Notes under the pieces: generated by a model
Database searches by the model: none
What the model saw: the letters and a program-made list of their open reading frames with translations, nothing else
What the model was told of the DNA's origin: nothing
Shown: one piece after another, positions 8,301 through 16,308 of the stretch
Position numbering within the stretch: the stretch's first letter is position 1
Layout: each line of letters opens with the position of its first letter
Made by a program: the position numbers and the translations under genes
DNA from: Bacteroidales bacterium UBA6360
GTDB lineage: Bacteria; Bacteroidota; Bacteroidia; Bacteroidales; UBA932
Length of the DNA: 19,524 nt
Reading direction: 5' to 3'
NCBI GenBank assembly: GCA_002440085.1
Contig: DJRM01000115.1
Location: forward strand, 1 to 19,524

Positions 8301-8588
8301 CGTCACATCAACGGTCGTCCTTCCCCCGATGTTCTGTCTGTTCTCGGTGAATCCGAGGCAGGAGAAAACCAGCGTGGCATCCGATGAGGACACGTTCAGG
8401 GCATATCGACCATCGGCATCAGTCACCGTCCCGTTGGAAGTCTTGCCATCCTCGTACACCGTCACCGCAACGAGCGGACTTCCCGTGCCATCTACGACTC
8501 GGCCGCTCACCTTAACGCTCTGTGCCGACACCGCGAGTGAGGTGCAGAGCAGCAGAATGGTCGTGAAAAATTTTGTCAAAGCTTGCAT
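5400..8588 (-). CDS. SusC/RagA-type TonB-dependent outer-membrane transporter
   Basis: This 1062-residue outer-membrane beta-barrel imports oligosaccharides with TonB energy. Seen in order: Sec signal peptide (cleavage near AVSA-QS); carboxypeptidase-regulatory-like domain (about 25-97, VSGRVVDGTGSPLVAVTVY...DGRYALNV); TonB-box segment AEVVSVGYGT (107-116); plug with the SusC signature SAPLYVIDGFP (about 180-190) and the DASATAIYGARGANGVI motif; then the barrel, ending ITGGVSFTF. There is no N-terminal STN domain before the regulatory-like domain, so it is not the kind that signals to an anti-sigma factor. The gene sits 12 bp after the PL8 lyase and 12 bp before susD. Cargo is inferred from context: unsaturated glycosaminoglycan fragments. 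Confidence 0.96.
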   Translation of the reverse strand: MQALTKFFTTILLLCTSLAVSAQSVKVSGRVVDGTGSPLVAVTVYEDGKTSNGTVTDADGRYALNVSSSDATLVFSCLGFTENRQNIGGRTTVDVTLKEEQLSLDAAEVVSVGYGTMARRDLTGSVSKVDMDELMKAPVTNFDQALTGKIAGVVVTTSDGALGSEASITIRGNNSLTQSSAPLYVIDGFPTESSMATSLNSADIESIDILKDASATAIYGARGANGVIVITTKQGQEGKPKVNFNATWTMNQIANKVKLMDGYEFVKLQTEIYDISGNVNAYLSPSEADELAGITAYTPEDYIGVPYNDWQDKLFRTSLTQNYSVSVSGGSKEAGNRYNISLSALDQDGIIIRSNFQRYQGKINFQQKFGKKVTLDALANYSRSITNGVTPTDAQAASSATGWLMYSVWGYRPVKPLRSGNSDDLYDDLVDTEVTGANDYRFNPVKTAQNEHRKTIVDYLNANAGLTWEIIDGLKLKVTGGYTMNKRRREEFNGTQTYTGYAGSPSGKGINGAIYWNDKVTWLNENTLTWTKHIRRRHHLQLLGGFTMQGETFDYKGTAATQMTTEALGLNGLHTGNYQTVKPWQYDWTMMSGLFRLNYNYKYKYYLTASFRTDGSSKFPAGNRWGYFPSAGLSWNFNREDWLKDASWLSNGKLRASWGLTGNNRTTTPYDYYSQISTLPGDSNSYDYVFNGQIVSGYFPSNMSNDKLKWETTEQWNIGLDLSFFESRLKLTADWYLKNTRDLLLQATIPASSGYTTAMMNIGSMSNQGVELTLDAMLIQKRNFAWSVNFNMAMNRNKVTALTNDQYSLLSKVSWDQKFNGQYPYITQVGKPSGLMYGFIYDGTYKYDDFNSGTDLKDGVPYLTSVGKSSVRPGDPKYRDINEDGVIDDNDRTVIGCGQPLSTGGFGTTFNFHGFDLNLFFSWSYGNNILNANRLYFENGNVINTNQWATYKYRWTESNPESDIPRVQANGVYLYSSRVVEDGSFLRLRNVSVGYTLPRKALRKIKFDTMRVYVSADNVFTLTKYSGPDPEVSTRNSVLTPGFDWSAYPRAFGITGGVSFTF

Positions 8589-8600
8589 TTTGTCTTATGG

Positions 8601-11549
8601 TTATTGTTTCTTTATTCTGAACTCCACCGGCTGACCGTTGATGCAGGTCACTGAAAGCCTCGTCCTTCCGTCCTTCTCATCGACCGTAACCGCATTATTC
8701 TCTTCGCTTAGCGCATATTTCCCATTGAGAACGACTTCCTTGAGCAGCGGCTGGCTCGGCTGCGAGGTCGTGTAGCCCTTTTTCGTGATCCCGAGATCCG
8801 GAGTGCAGACGCTCATCACGACGGTCCCGTCCTCTTTCTTCCGCTCCATCACGATGGTTTCAGGCTGGATTTCGGCTGTGAGGGTCTTGTCCGAGCTGTA
8901 GCCCCTGTAGCTGACATAGGCGGTGATTCCGGTGGCAGCGTCGTTCACGACGTGCGCGTCATTGTCTGCCTGCAGTACCGTGTAGGGCAGTTTTTTTACA
9001 TATTTCCCGACCTCTTTTCCGCTCGGTCTCACCAGCATCATATACTCGTATGACGCCTCTTTCGGAGACGCGCCATGGTCTATGTATGCCGTCACGAAAT
9101 CGCCCTCTCCCGTCTTTTTCTTCGTGTCTGACGGCGAACTTTGATGCTTCTTCTCAACGACAAGCCCGTTTCCGTTCCTTATTATATAGCTGTTCCCGTT
9201 GACGTCCGTCAGAACGACTGGGCTGTTTTCCTTGTGTCTGTAGGAATATGGGAATGTCCCTGAATATTCGTCGTTTATGTCGACTTCTGCATCCTTGTCT
9301 TCGAGCCTGAGCTGATAGATCGTGGTCTCCGTTGGATATTGCGATTTGTTGGTGATGCCTGTCCCTATATGTATTATCCTGTTGTCAAAGCAGAAAACGC
9401 TCTTTGTGGCGGTCGCTCCGGCGCAGAAATTTTTCCGGTCTTTCTCGACATAAGTGAAAGCAAGGCATCCGTTCGCGCCTTCGAGTGACGAGACGCCCGG
9501 GAAACGTGAGTCATTCCTTTCCATAAGCGTTCCCTTCAGCGGGTTCTCCAGAAGGTCGAACGGCAGATGCACGGAGGTGACTCCGGGGTAGCGGTTCCAG
9601 TCCCAGCCCTCCTGCGCATAACCGCTTGCCTTGGCCCCGTCCGGGAAGATGACCTGTGCCGAGCCATAGCTCAGGTAGCGTCCGTAGCGGTTGTCGGCGG
9701 CGTAAATCTCCGACCCCCACACATCGGAGTTGAAGCCCTTGAGGGTGAGCATCCATCCGTTCCTGCGGTGTACTCCGAACGCCCCGTAGTTATAGACTCG
9801 GAAGCCGTCCGGTGCCTGCTTCGCCTTAATTCCCGCTTTCTTGAATGCCGCGAGAGCCTTCCTTTCCTTGCCTCCGAGCGCAATGTATGCACCCGCGAGA
9901 TCCGGGTCGGCAGCGAGGCCTTTGCCTGTCAGGTCTCCGAGAAGCGCGAGCTGTCCGTAGGCCTCTACATCCGCGTCCGGAATCCTCCCGCTGAGCGGAT
10001 GCCGTCCGCAGACTCCTATGCCCCAGTCGCGTCCGTTGGTGTAGTCGTACATGGCCATCAGAGCCTCCTTGAAATCTCTCCTTGCGGCCTCATCAATCTC
10101 GAAATCCGTCCCGAACGTGAAGCGGATGAATTCTCCGAGCGCGGCGAACGCTCCGACCGAATAGCCGGGGTAGTGCCCTCCGTGGTGGAATGACGTGCCG
10201 TCCACCTTCAGGCCGCCCACAGTGCCGTCCGTGAATCCGAGCGAACCTGAAGTCCATGCTCCCAATGCTTTCATATATGCATACTTGACATCGTCCGACG
10301 ACTCCAGCATTGCTGAAACAACCCGGCAGTTGTGGAGTGTGTGCCATGCGTCAAGCACCCCGTCGCGCGTCTGCTCGTAAGGCATGCGGACTTCCTGAAG
10401 CCCGGACCAGTAGCTGAGTGTCTTGAGGTATTCCTGAAGTTTCCCTTCCTTTTCGAGAGGTTCCCGAAGAATCCATATACCTTTATAGAGATTGCGGACC
10501 TGATAGCCGTAGTGGTGGTTAGTTCCCATTCCGCTTCCGTATGCAAATCCCTGGTCTATGGCGTGATCCATTGCGTCGATGACCTTGCCGACGTTGGCTG
10601 TATTTCCGGTGTATAGGTAGTCAAGCGCATACCAGTAGACGATGTCCTGAATGAAGCGTATCCTCATTTCTCCGGCGGCGTTGTTGAACTCGTCATCGCT
10701 CAGCAGCGGTGCTCCGGTTATGCTCCCGCCGGGAAGGCGATGTATTCTGTATTTGTCGATAAGCCCCTGTGCCCTTGACAGAAGCGTGTTCTGAGTGTAT
10801 TCCGCTCCCGGGTTGTCGGAGCCGGCCCATTCGTCCATTCGCTTCTCTACGGCGCGGAGCATTTCCCTCTCTCCTTCATTTATTGGTCTGATTTCCGGTT
10901 CCTTATACTGCTCCCATTCCCAAAGCCGACACCATTGCCACAGGTCGCGTTCCAGGTTGAAGTTGTTTTCCGGAATCTGCATGTCCGGAGTAATCTGCGC
11001 ATGGAGCTTCTTCGTCGGGAAACTTACCCTATCTATATATAGGGTACCTTGCGGAGCCATGGAGGTTATTGTCATCTTCGCCGCGAGCGTGTTCCTTTCT
11101 GCCGGCTTCTTGTCTCCATAGTGCCCCTCCGGCGTGAGCATGTCGATATATTTCATCCATATAGCCCTCCATCCCGTATGGTTCATATTGAAGTTGAAAT
11201 GGCATATTTCATTTCCCAACCAGTCGTAGAACGTGAAGAGTAGCGGTTCATTCATGGATTCCGTATTATAAACCCACATCATCAGCCCCGCTCCGTTCAC
11301 TTTCATCGAAGACTCGATGTCCGAATGATTCGAGAACACGATTTCCGACGTCCCGTCCCATGAGTATTTTACGGACTGTTTTCCGTCCTTGAATTTCTCT
11401 GTTGATGCAGCTGCCCGGCCATTGCCGCTTACGGAAATGAATGACGGCATTCCACTCTCGAAATTATACTGGGCGTCGATTGCCGCCAAAGCATTGTGCG
11501 AAAGCGCTATAAAGAACAAAAGAAATGTCAGTTTCTTCATAATTTGCAT
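8601..11549 (-). CDS. Polysaccharide lyase family 8 (chondroitin/hyaluronan lyase-like), first gene of the SusCD operon
   Basis: This 982-residue enzyme is predicted to cleave uronic-acid-containing glycosaminoglycans by beta-elimination. It has a Sec signal peptide (SHNALAA), an N-terminal jelly-roll lyase domain (about 25-180, with FNMNHTGWRAIWMKY), an (alpha/alpha) toroid (about 195-570), and beta-sandwich and C-terminal domains. The PL8 tetrad is visible: H456 and Y463 in HHGGHYPGY, R516 in CGRHPL, and E614 in SEIYAADNRYGRY. The spacings (7, 60, 98) are close to those of Proteus chondroitinase ABC I (H501, Y508, R560, E653). An HH pair at 345-346 lies where ABC-type lyases carry an extra histidine needed for dermatan sulfate (from memory), hinting at broad specificity. 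Start: ATG 11549 gives almost no leader from the -7 box at 11560-11567; ATG 11540 (MKKLTFLL) is equally likely. The exact substrate is not proven. Confidence 0.93.
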   Translation of the reverse strand: MQIMKKLTFLLFFIALSHNALAAIDAQYNFESGMPSFISVSGNGRAAASTEKFKDGKQSVKYSWDGTSEIVFSNHSDIESSMKVNGAGLMMWVYNTESMNEPLLFTFYDWLGNEICHFNFNMNHTGWRAIWMKYIDMLTPEGHYGDKKPAERNTLAAKMTITSMAPQGTLYIDRVSFPTKKLHAQITPDMQIPENNFNLERDLWQWCRLWEWEQYKEPEIRPINEGEREMLRAVEKRMDEWAGSDNPGAEYTQNTLLSRAQGLIDKYRIHRLPGGSITGAPLLSDDEFNNAAGEMRIRFIQDIVYWYALDYLYTGNTANVGKVIDAMDHAIDQGFAYGSGMGTNHHYGYQVRNLYKGIWILREPLEKEGKLQEYLKTLSYWSGLQEVRMPYEQTRDGVLDAWHTLHNCRVVSAMLESSDDVKYAYMKALGAWTSGSLGFTDGTVGGLKVDGTSFHHGGHYPGYSVGAFAALGEFIRFTFGTDFEIDEAARRDFKEALMAMYDYTNGRDWGIGVCGRHPLSGRIPDADVEAYGQLALLGDLTGKGLAADPDLAGAYIALGGKERKALAAFKKAGIKAKQAPDGFRVYNYGAFGVHRRNGWMLTLKGFNSDVWGSEIYAADNRYGRYLSYGSAQVIFPDGAKASGYAQEGWDWNRYPGVTSVHLPFDLLENPLKGTLMERNDSRFPGVSSLEGANGCLAFTYVEKDRKNFCAGATATKSVFCFDNRIIHIGTGITNKSQYPTETTIYQLRLEDKDAEVDINDEYSGTFPYSYRHKENSPVVLTDVNGNSYIIRNGNGLVVEKKHQSSPSDTKKKTGEGDFVTAYIDHGASPKEASYEYMMLVRPSGKEVGKYVKKLPYTVLQADNDAHVVNDAATGITAYVSYRGYSSDKTLTAEIQPETIVMERKKEDGTVVMSVCTPDLGITKKGYTTSQPSQPLLKEVVLNGKYALSEENNAVTVDEKDGRTRLSVTCINGQPVEFRIKKQ

Positions 11550-11564
11550 GTTTGGAATGCAAAT
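11542..11564. promoter_or_regulatory. Inverted repeat ATTTGCAT-N7-ATGCAAAT in the divergent promoter region
   Basis: Perfect 8-bp arms (11542-11549 and 11557-11564) are separated by 7 bases. The site overlaps the leftward -7 box and the ATG at 11549. Its centre is about 41 bp upstream of the predicted rightward transcription start, a usual place for an activator that replaces a weak -33 element. A regulator-binding site is inferred; no regulator gene is in the window. Confidence 0.45.
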
Positions 11565-11567
11565 GTA
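11560..11567 (-). promoter_or_regulatory. -7 box of the leftward PL8-susCD operon
   Basis: TACATTTG on the minus strand (11567-11560) matches the Bacteroidota consensus TAnnTTTG. No TTTG-type -33 box is found at the usual 19-21 bp spacing, which suggests dependence on an activator. The expected transcription start is near 11553, a few bases before the first ATG. Confidence 0.55.
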
Positions 11568-11580
11568 ATAAATCTTTTCT

Positions 11581-11588
11581 TAACTTTG
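11581..11588 (+). promoter_or_regulatory. -7 box of the rightward PL8-sulfatase operon
   Basis: TAACTTTG matches TAnnTTTG and faces away from the leftward -7 box, only 13 bp from it. No -33 consensus is present at the proper spacing. The expected start near 11594 leaves a leader of about 55 bases to the GTG at 11649. Confidence 0.55.
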
Positions 11589-11596
11589 CGCTGTGC

Positions 11597-11621
11597 TCCG
11601 TTGGCGTGCACGGATTTTTTT
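11597..11621 (+). terminator. Possible leader hairpin with T7 run (weak attenuator)
   Basis: TCCGT (11597-11601) pairs with ACGGA (11610-11614) over an 8-base loop and is followed by seven T (11615-11621). This is the layout of an intrinsic terminator, located in the leader of the rightward operon. A competing stem GTGC (11593-11596) with GCAC (11608-11611) overlaps it. Both stems are short, so this may be chance. Confidence 0.25.
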
Positions 11622-11648
11622 AGAGCCGCGTAATTTAGAAACTTTCAA

Positions 11649-14600
11649 GTGATAATCAAAACATTTGCAATAATATACGTTTTGTTTGTGCTGACTGCCC
11701 TCCTATCTGTGAGCACGGAGGCACAGTCCGTTGATTACGGTCCTGACCACGGCGTGCTTTCATTTGAGAACGGCATCTCACCGGCAGTTCCAGGGAGGAA
11801 CTCTTCAGTGAGTTTGTCCGGTCTTCACTATAAACTTGGCACTCATTCGCTTGAATGGGACTGGAAACGCGCCGGAGCAAAACTTTCAATTCCTGGAGAG
11901 ATTCCGTATATGAAGGAGAATCCCGACCCTAAGGAGACTTCCGTGTCGACCTTTGTCTTTTGGGTCTATTCCGACAAGCCTCTCGAAGGCTCGCTGCGGT
12001 TTTCTTTCCTGAAAGGCGGACGCGAATGCTGCCGTTTCGATTACAAGCTCGGCTTCACCGGATGGCGCGGCGCCTGGGTCGCGTTTGACAGGGACATGAC
12101 AGGAACGCCGGAGGAGGGGATGGACGAGGTCGTGATAACGTCTCCGCACGGGGTGCGTCACGGCCGCTTGTGGTTTGACGGGATCATAACCTCGGCTTTC
12201 GAGGATGTCCGCTACCACACTCCGGACTGGCAGGCTCCGTTCATAAACGAGAAAACCGACATTCACTGGCTTGTGCTGAACAGAAGCTGGAATCTTCGGC
12301 TCGACATTCCGGAGACGCCGCTTTCGGATTCCGACATAAGGGATATTGAAACCGTCACGGAGCGTTTCGTCAGCCTTGTCAAGCCCGGAAAGGTGCCGTC
12401 AATTGACAGGCTCCGCGAAATGTACGAAAGCTATGGGATAAAGGAAAATCCGGACGGGACGGTCACGGGCAAGCCGATTTGGTTTACCCGTTACGGAGAA
12501 ACTTTCATCAACCTTGGAATACCCGATGCCTCTGCCGCGTTCCGCAGGAACGGTCAGTTGCTTAAGGACTATAACAACAATCTTCTGGATGTCGCAGCTG
12601 CATGGAATAATACGTCAGACGAGGCTGAACGACAGGAACTTGCACAGATGTATGTGATGATGATACGACATCTGCTCGATCAGGGCTTCGCGGCAGGAAG
12701 CGCCCAGGGCACGCTGCATCATCTTGGCTATAGCATGAGGAATTTCTACATATCACCGATGCTGATGAGGGAAGTGTTGCGCGAAGCCGGACTTTCAGAG
12801 CAGGTTCAGCAGGCAATGGAATGGTTCTCCGGAGTGGGGGAGGTAAAGACTGCTCCGAAGGCTCCCGGAATGGACATCGATGCCTTCAACACTTCGCTCA
12901 TGGGCAGGGTCGCATCGCTTCTGATGCTTGAGGATTCCCCCTACAAATGGGCTTATCTCAAGGCTCTCTCACGGTGGATTGACAACGGGTTCAAGTACGT
13001 TGATGGAACGCGGCCATGCTTCAAGACAGACGGCTCAATCTATCACCACCGCCGTGCCTACCCTGCCTATGCGGTCGGAGGTCTTGACGGGGCCGTGAAC
13101 TCTGTTTGGATGCTTCGCGGAACTGCTCTTGCAGTCTCTGAGGAAAGCCACGAAATTCTAAAACACGCGCTTTTGGAAATGCGTTTCTGGTGCAATCTCC
13201 GCTCGTTCCCGCTGGCGATGTCTGGTAGGCATCCGGACGGGAAGGGAGAACTTTCCCCTAAGCATTTCGCGATGCTTGCCGAGGCCGGCACACCTGACGG
13301 GACATCTCCTCTAGATACCGCCCTCGCATCCGCCTTTATGCGACTTGTGCCGGATGCCCGAGCCAAGGAAAAAGCCTGGGCCCGAAAGTTTGGAGCCGCA
13401 GGAATCGTTCCGGAGCCGACTCCGCAGGGAAGCCGAAACTATGGCTACAACTGCTCTCTTTCGCACCGTTTCGGAGAGTCCCTCGTGACATTTGCAGGTC
13501 ACAGCCGCTATCTGTGGTCTGCGGAAATCTACAACCACGCCAACCATTACGGGCGTTACCTCACCCACGGCAGCATGCAGATTCTCTGCGTAGGAACGCC
13601 GGTCATCGACTCTTTCGGAAGCGGATTTCAGGTGGACGGCTGGGATTGGTGCCACATTCCGGGAACCACGGCAGCTGAAATACCGATGACTCGGATGAAG
13701 GCGAATGTCCTGAACGTGGACGAGCATTCCGGATATGAGGAAATGCTCCTTTCCGATGAATGGTTTGCCGGTGGAGGCTCTCACAGAGGACTTTATGGTG
13801 CCTTTGCAATGAAACTGCATGAGCATGACAAATATAACGGCAGCCTGCGTGCCCGCAAGTCTTTCTTCGCTTTCGGTGACCGGATTGTCGCTCTTGGCTC
13901 AGACCTTGAGAATGCGCTGCCCGGCTCCGAACTTCACACGACCCTGTTCCAGAACACGATAGAGGAGGACACCCCTACCACAGTGAACGGAAGTCCCGTA
14001 AGTTCAACGGATTTTGCGACAGAACTCGACTCTTCGCTCATCGTGCTGCGTGACAGGCTTGGCAACGCCTACCTCGTACGTGACGCGCTTGTGCGTGTTT
14101 CGCGCGGCCTCCAGCATTCGCTTCATGAGGAGACGGACGCTCCGACGGAGGGAGTGTTTGAAAAGGCGTATATCTATCACGGAGACATCGTCGGGAATGG
14201 GGCCGTTGCCGGTGACATCTATGTGAAAGACGCTTATGAGTATATGGTCGGGCTTCAGCCTTCGGACGAAAGGCTTGCCTTTTGGCAGTCTCACAAGCCC
14301 TATGTCGTGGTTCGTAGGGACAGGAATGCCCATGTCGTAAGGGATCTTGAAAGCGGAGTGACTGGCTGCGCCGTGTTCGAGGGAGGTGCCGTTGATTCCC
14401 TCATTGTCGAGTGCTCCCCATCAATGATAATGTATTCAGGCGATGGAACGAATCTCACCTTGAGCGTGTCCAATCCCGACCTTGCCCTCTATGAAGGCGA
14501 AGCCGATGAGGTCTATGACGAAGACGGCAAAAGGATAGAGCGCAGCGTGTATGGACGTGAATGGGTTGATAGTCATTGCCTTCCTACGATGGTGAAACTC

Positions 14601-14741
14601 AGGCTGAAAGGCCTTTGGGAAGTCAGTTGCTGCGGAACTTCCGTTGTCGAGGACTCCCGAGAGAACAATTGTACAACGCTGGTGTTCCACACCGGTGAGG
14701 CTAAGACTGAAGAAATCACGCTTAAAAGAGTTTTGCTATGA
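11649..14741 (+). CDS. Divergent polysaccharide lyase family 8 enzyme
   Basis: This 1030-residue PL8 lyase is transcribed away from the other one. It starts at GTG 11649: an in-frame TAA at 11631 and no ATG near the signal peptide leave no better choice. The Sec signal peptide ends near STEAQ. Then come an N-terminal jelly roll (about 30-185, FTGWRGAWVAF), the toroid, and beta-sandwich domains. The tetrad is kept: H467 and Y474 in HHRRAYPAY, R527 in SGRHPD, and E626 in SAEIYNHANHYGRY. The HH pair after GSAQGTL (H357-H358) is also present. The loop next to the catalytic histidine has RR where the other enzyme has GG, and the toroid motif is DIDAFNTSL instead of DGVLDAWHTL, so substrate choice probably differs. 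Its last bases overlap the sulfatase start (ATGA). The B. thetaiotaomicron pair BT_3350-BT_3349 is a similar lyase-sulfatase arrangement (from memory). Confidence 0.9.
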   Translation: MIIKTFAIIYVLFVLTALLSVSTEAQSVDYGPDHGVLSFENGISPAVPGRNSSVSLSGLHYKLGTHSLEWDWKRAGAKLSIPGEIPYMKENPDPKETSVSTFVFWVYSDKPLEGSLRFSFLKGGRECCRFDYKLGFTGWRGAWVAFDRDMTGTPEEGMDEVVITSPHGVRHGRLWFDGIITSAFEDVRYHTPDWQAPFINEKTDIHWLVLNRSWNLRLDIPETPLSDSDIRDIETVTERFVSLVKPGKVPSIDRLREMYESYGIKENPDGTVTGKPIWFTRYGETFINLGIPDASAAFRRNGQLLKDYNNNLLDVAAAWNNTSDEAERQELAQMYVMMIRHLLDQGFAAGSAQGTLHHLGYSMRNFYISPMLMREVLREAGLSEQVQQAMEWFSGVGEVKTAPKAPGMDIDAFNTSLMGRVASLLMLEDSPYKWAYLKALSRWIDNGFKYVDGTRPCFKTDGSIYHHRRAYPAYAVGGLDGAVNSVWMLRGTALAVSEESHEILKHALLEMRFWCNLRSFPLAMSGRHPDGKGELSPKHFAMLAEAGTPDGTSPLDTALASAFMRLVPDARAKEKAWARKFGAAGIVPEPTPQGSRNYGYNCSLSHRFGESLVTFAGHSRYLWSAEIYNHANHYGRYLTHGSMQILCVGTPVIDSFGSGFQVDGWDWCHIPGTTAAEIPMTRMKANVLNVDEHSGYEEMLLSDEWFAGGGSHRGLYGAFAMKLHEHDKYNGSLRARKSFFAFGDRIVALGSDLENALPGSELHTTLFQNTIEEDTPTTVNGSPVSSTDFATELDSSLIVLRDRLGNAYLVRDALVRVSRGLQHSLHEETDAPTEGVFEKAYIYHGDIVGNGAVAGDIYVKDAYEYMVGLQPSDERLAFWQSHKPYVVVRRDRNAHVVRDLESGVTGCAVFEGGAVDSLIVECSPSMIMYSGDGTNLTLSVSNPDLALYEGEADEVYDEDGKRIERSVYGREWVDSHCLPTMVKLRLKGLWEVSCCGTSVVEDSRENNCTTLVFHTGEAKTEEITLKRVLL

Positions 14742-16294
14742 GAAATGCCGGAAAAATCCTGAATGATGGGCTGAAATGTCTGCTGCCTTTGTCCGCATTG
14801 GCAACCTTGTCTTGCCGTGCCGGAGAGGAGACTATGCCGCCTAATATAATATATGTGTTTCCGGATCAGTTCCGAGGCTCTGCTCTTGCGTTCTGGGACG
14901 AGCCGGAATACCAGCCTTATGTCCGTTGGAAGGCCGACCCGGTTCACACGCCTGCTCTCAATGCCTTCGCGTCCGAGTCGGTCGTACTCGCCAATGCCAT
15001 GAGCAATTGTCCGCTTAGCAGCCCGTACAGGGGAATCTTCCTCACCGGGATGTATCCGGAAAGAAGCGGAATTACACTGAACTGCATGTCGGAAAGACCT
15101 GAGAGCAGTCTTCGTAAAGATGCGGTCTGCATAAGCGACGTTCTGAAGGCTCAGGGCTATAGTTGCGGCTACATAGGCAAGCTTCACGCGGACTTCCCGA
15201 CAAAAAATGATCCTGCGCACCCGGGGCACTATGTCAGTGACAGACGTCCTGAATGGGATGCCTACACTCCACCCGAGCGGCGGCATGGCTTTGATTACTG
15301 GTATTCCTATGGTACCTTCGATGTCCACAAGAACCCTCACTATTGGGATACGTATGGAGTCCGCCACGACCCCAAGGAATTTTCAGTCAAGCACGAGACG
15401 GACAAGGCCATTGAATATCTCCGTAACGAACATGGCGAGCGGGACAAGGATGCCCCTTTCTTCCTTGTCGTCGCCTACAATCCTCCGCATTCCCCGTATA
15501 GCGGCCCGGAAGACTGCATGGAGGAAGATTACGCTCTTTATAAGGATATGTCATACAGAGACTTGTATGTACGCAACAATGCCGACACAACGCTCGTGAA
15601 GGCTCCGTCGGCAAGATACTACTTCGCTAATGTCACTGCGGTTGACCGGGAGTTCGGACGCATTCTCGACGAAGTTAAGAGGCTCGGGCTGGACAGGAAT
15701 ACGATCATCGTCTTCACGTCCGATCATGGCGAGACCATGTGCAGCCACGGCACTCCCGATCCGAAGAATTCAATCTGGACGGAATCATTCAATGTCCCGA
15801 TGCTCATCCGTTATCCAGAAAAGATTCGTCCCCACGTCGACACGACGCTGCTTTCTTCGATAGACATAATGCCGACACTCCTATCTATGGCCGGACTTCA
15901 TGATGTTGTCCCGTCTTCGGCCGAAGGACGTGATTTGTCGCCTCTTCTGATGGAGACGGGCGAAAGCTGCACTGCTCCGTCTTCGGTTCTCTATCTTCGC
16001 AATCTCAACGGCACTACAGCTCCGGACGGCACAGTCTCCGGCTTTTTTCCGGAGGCACGTGGAATAAGGACGGCGACGCACACTATGGAAATCGCCGTCA
16101 ACCGGGACGGGAGTCTGAAAAGTGTCATGATTTTTGATGACGCGGCCGACCCGTATCAGATGTGTCCGATTGACCATCATGAAGCTCCGAGGCTGTTTGA
16201 AAGTCTGTTGGCGGAACTTTCCGCGAAACTGAAGGAGGCTGACGATGTGTGGCATAGGGATGGCGTTCTGGACTCTTTGGACTTTAATGACTGA
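14738..16294 (+). CDS. S1-family Ser-type sulfatase, probably acting on glycosaminoglycans
   Basis: This 518-residue arylsulfatase-fold enzyme hydrolyses sulfate esters. The maturation motif is S94-S95-P96-Y97-R98 in NCPLSSPYRGIFLTG, fitting [CS]-x-P-x-R with serine as the residue converted to formylglycine. Ser-type enzymes need the radical-SAM maturase anSME, which is not in this window. Metal and sulfate ligands are visible: FPDQFRG (D43, Q44), YIGKLH (K148), NPPHSPY (H251), and FTSDHGETMCSHG (D329, H330). The N-terminus (LPLSALATLSC) looks like a lax lipoprotein signal (Cys26), otherwise a periplasmic signal. The ATGA overlap with the PL8 stop means tight coupling. By context it probably removes 4-O- or 6-O-sulfate from chondroitin/dermatan products; the subfamily (for example S1_27, as in BT_3349) needs a database comparison. 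Confidence 0.9.
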   Translation: MRNAGKILNDGLKCLLPLSALATLSCRAGEETMPPNIIYVFPDQFRGSALAFWDEPEYQPYVRWKADPVHTPALNAFASESVVLANAMSNCPLSSPYRGIFLTGMYPERSGITLNCMSERPESSLRKDAVCISDVLKAQGYSCGYIGKLHADFPTKNDPAHPGHYVSDRRPEWDAYTPPERRHGFDYWYSYGTFDVHKNPHYWDTYGVRHDPKEFSVKHETDKAIEYLRNEHGERDKDAPFFLVVAYNPPHSPYSGPEDCMEEDYALYKDMSYRDLYVRNNADTTLVKAPSARYYFANVTAVDREFGRILDEVKRLGLDRNTIIVFTSDHGETMCSHGTPDPKNSIWTESFNVPMLIRYPEKIRPHVDTTLLSSIDIMPTLLSMAGLHDVVPSSAEGRDLSPLLMETGESCTAPSSVLYLRNLNGTTAPDGTVSGFFPEARGIRTATHTMEIAVNRDGSLKSVMIFDDAADPYQMCPIDHHEAPRLFESLLAELSAKLKEADDVWHRDGVLDSLDFND

Positions 16295-16308
16295 TTTGTA
16301 GAGGATTT

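Noticed and set aside
9567..10193. Open frame of 208 codons on the plus strand inside the leftward PL8 gene
   Set aside because: It is antisense to the PL8 catalytic region that holds the tetrad and shows no family signal.
13311..13826. Open frame of 171 codons on the minus strand inside the rightward PL8 gene
   Set aside because: It is antisense to conserved PL8 motifs, with low-complexity composition typical of shadows.
14573..15367. Open frame of 264 codons on the minus strand across the PL8/sulfatase junction
   Set aside because: It runs antisense to two clearly real genes, has no recognisable domain, and arises from the codon bias of the plus strand.
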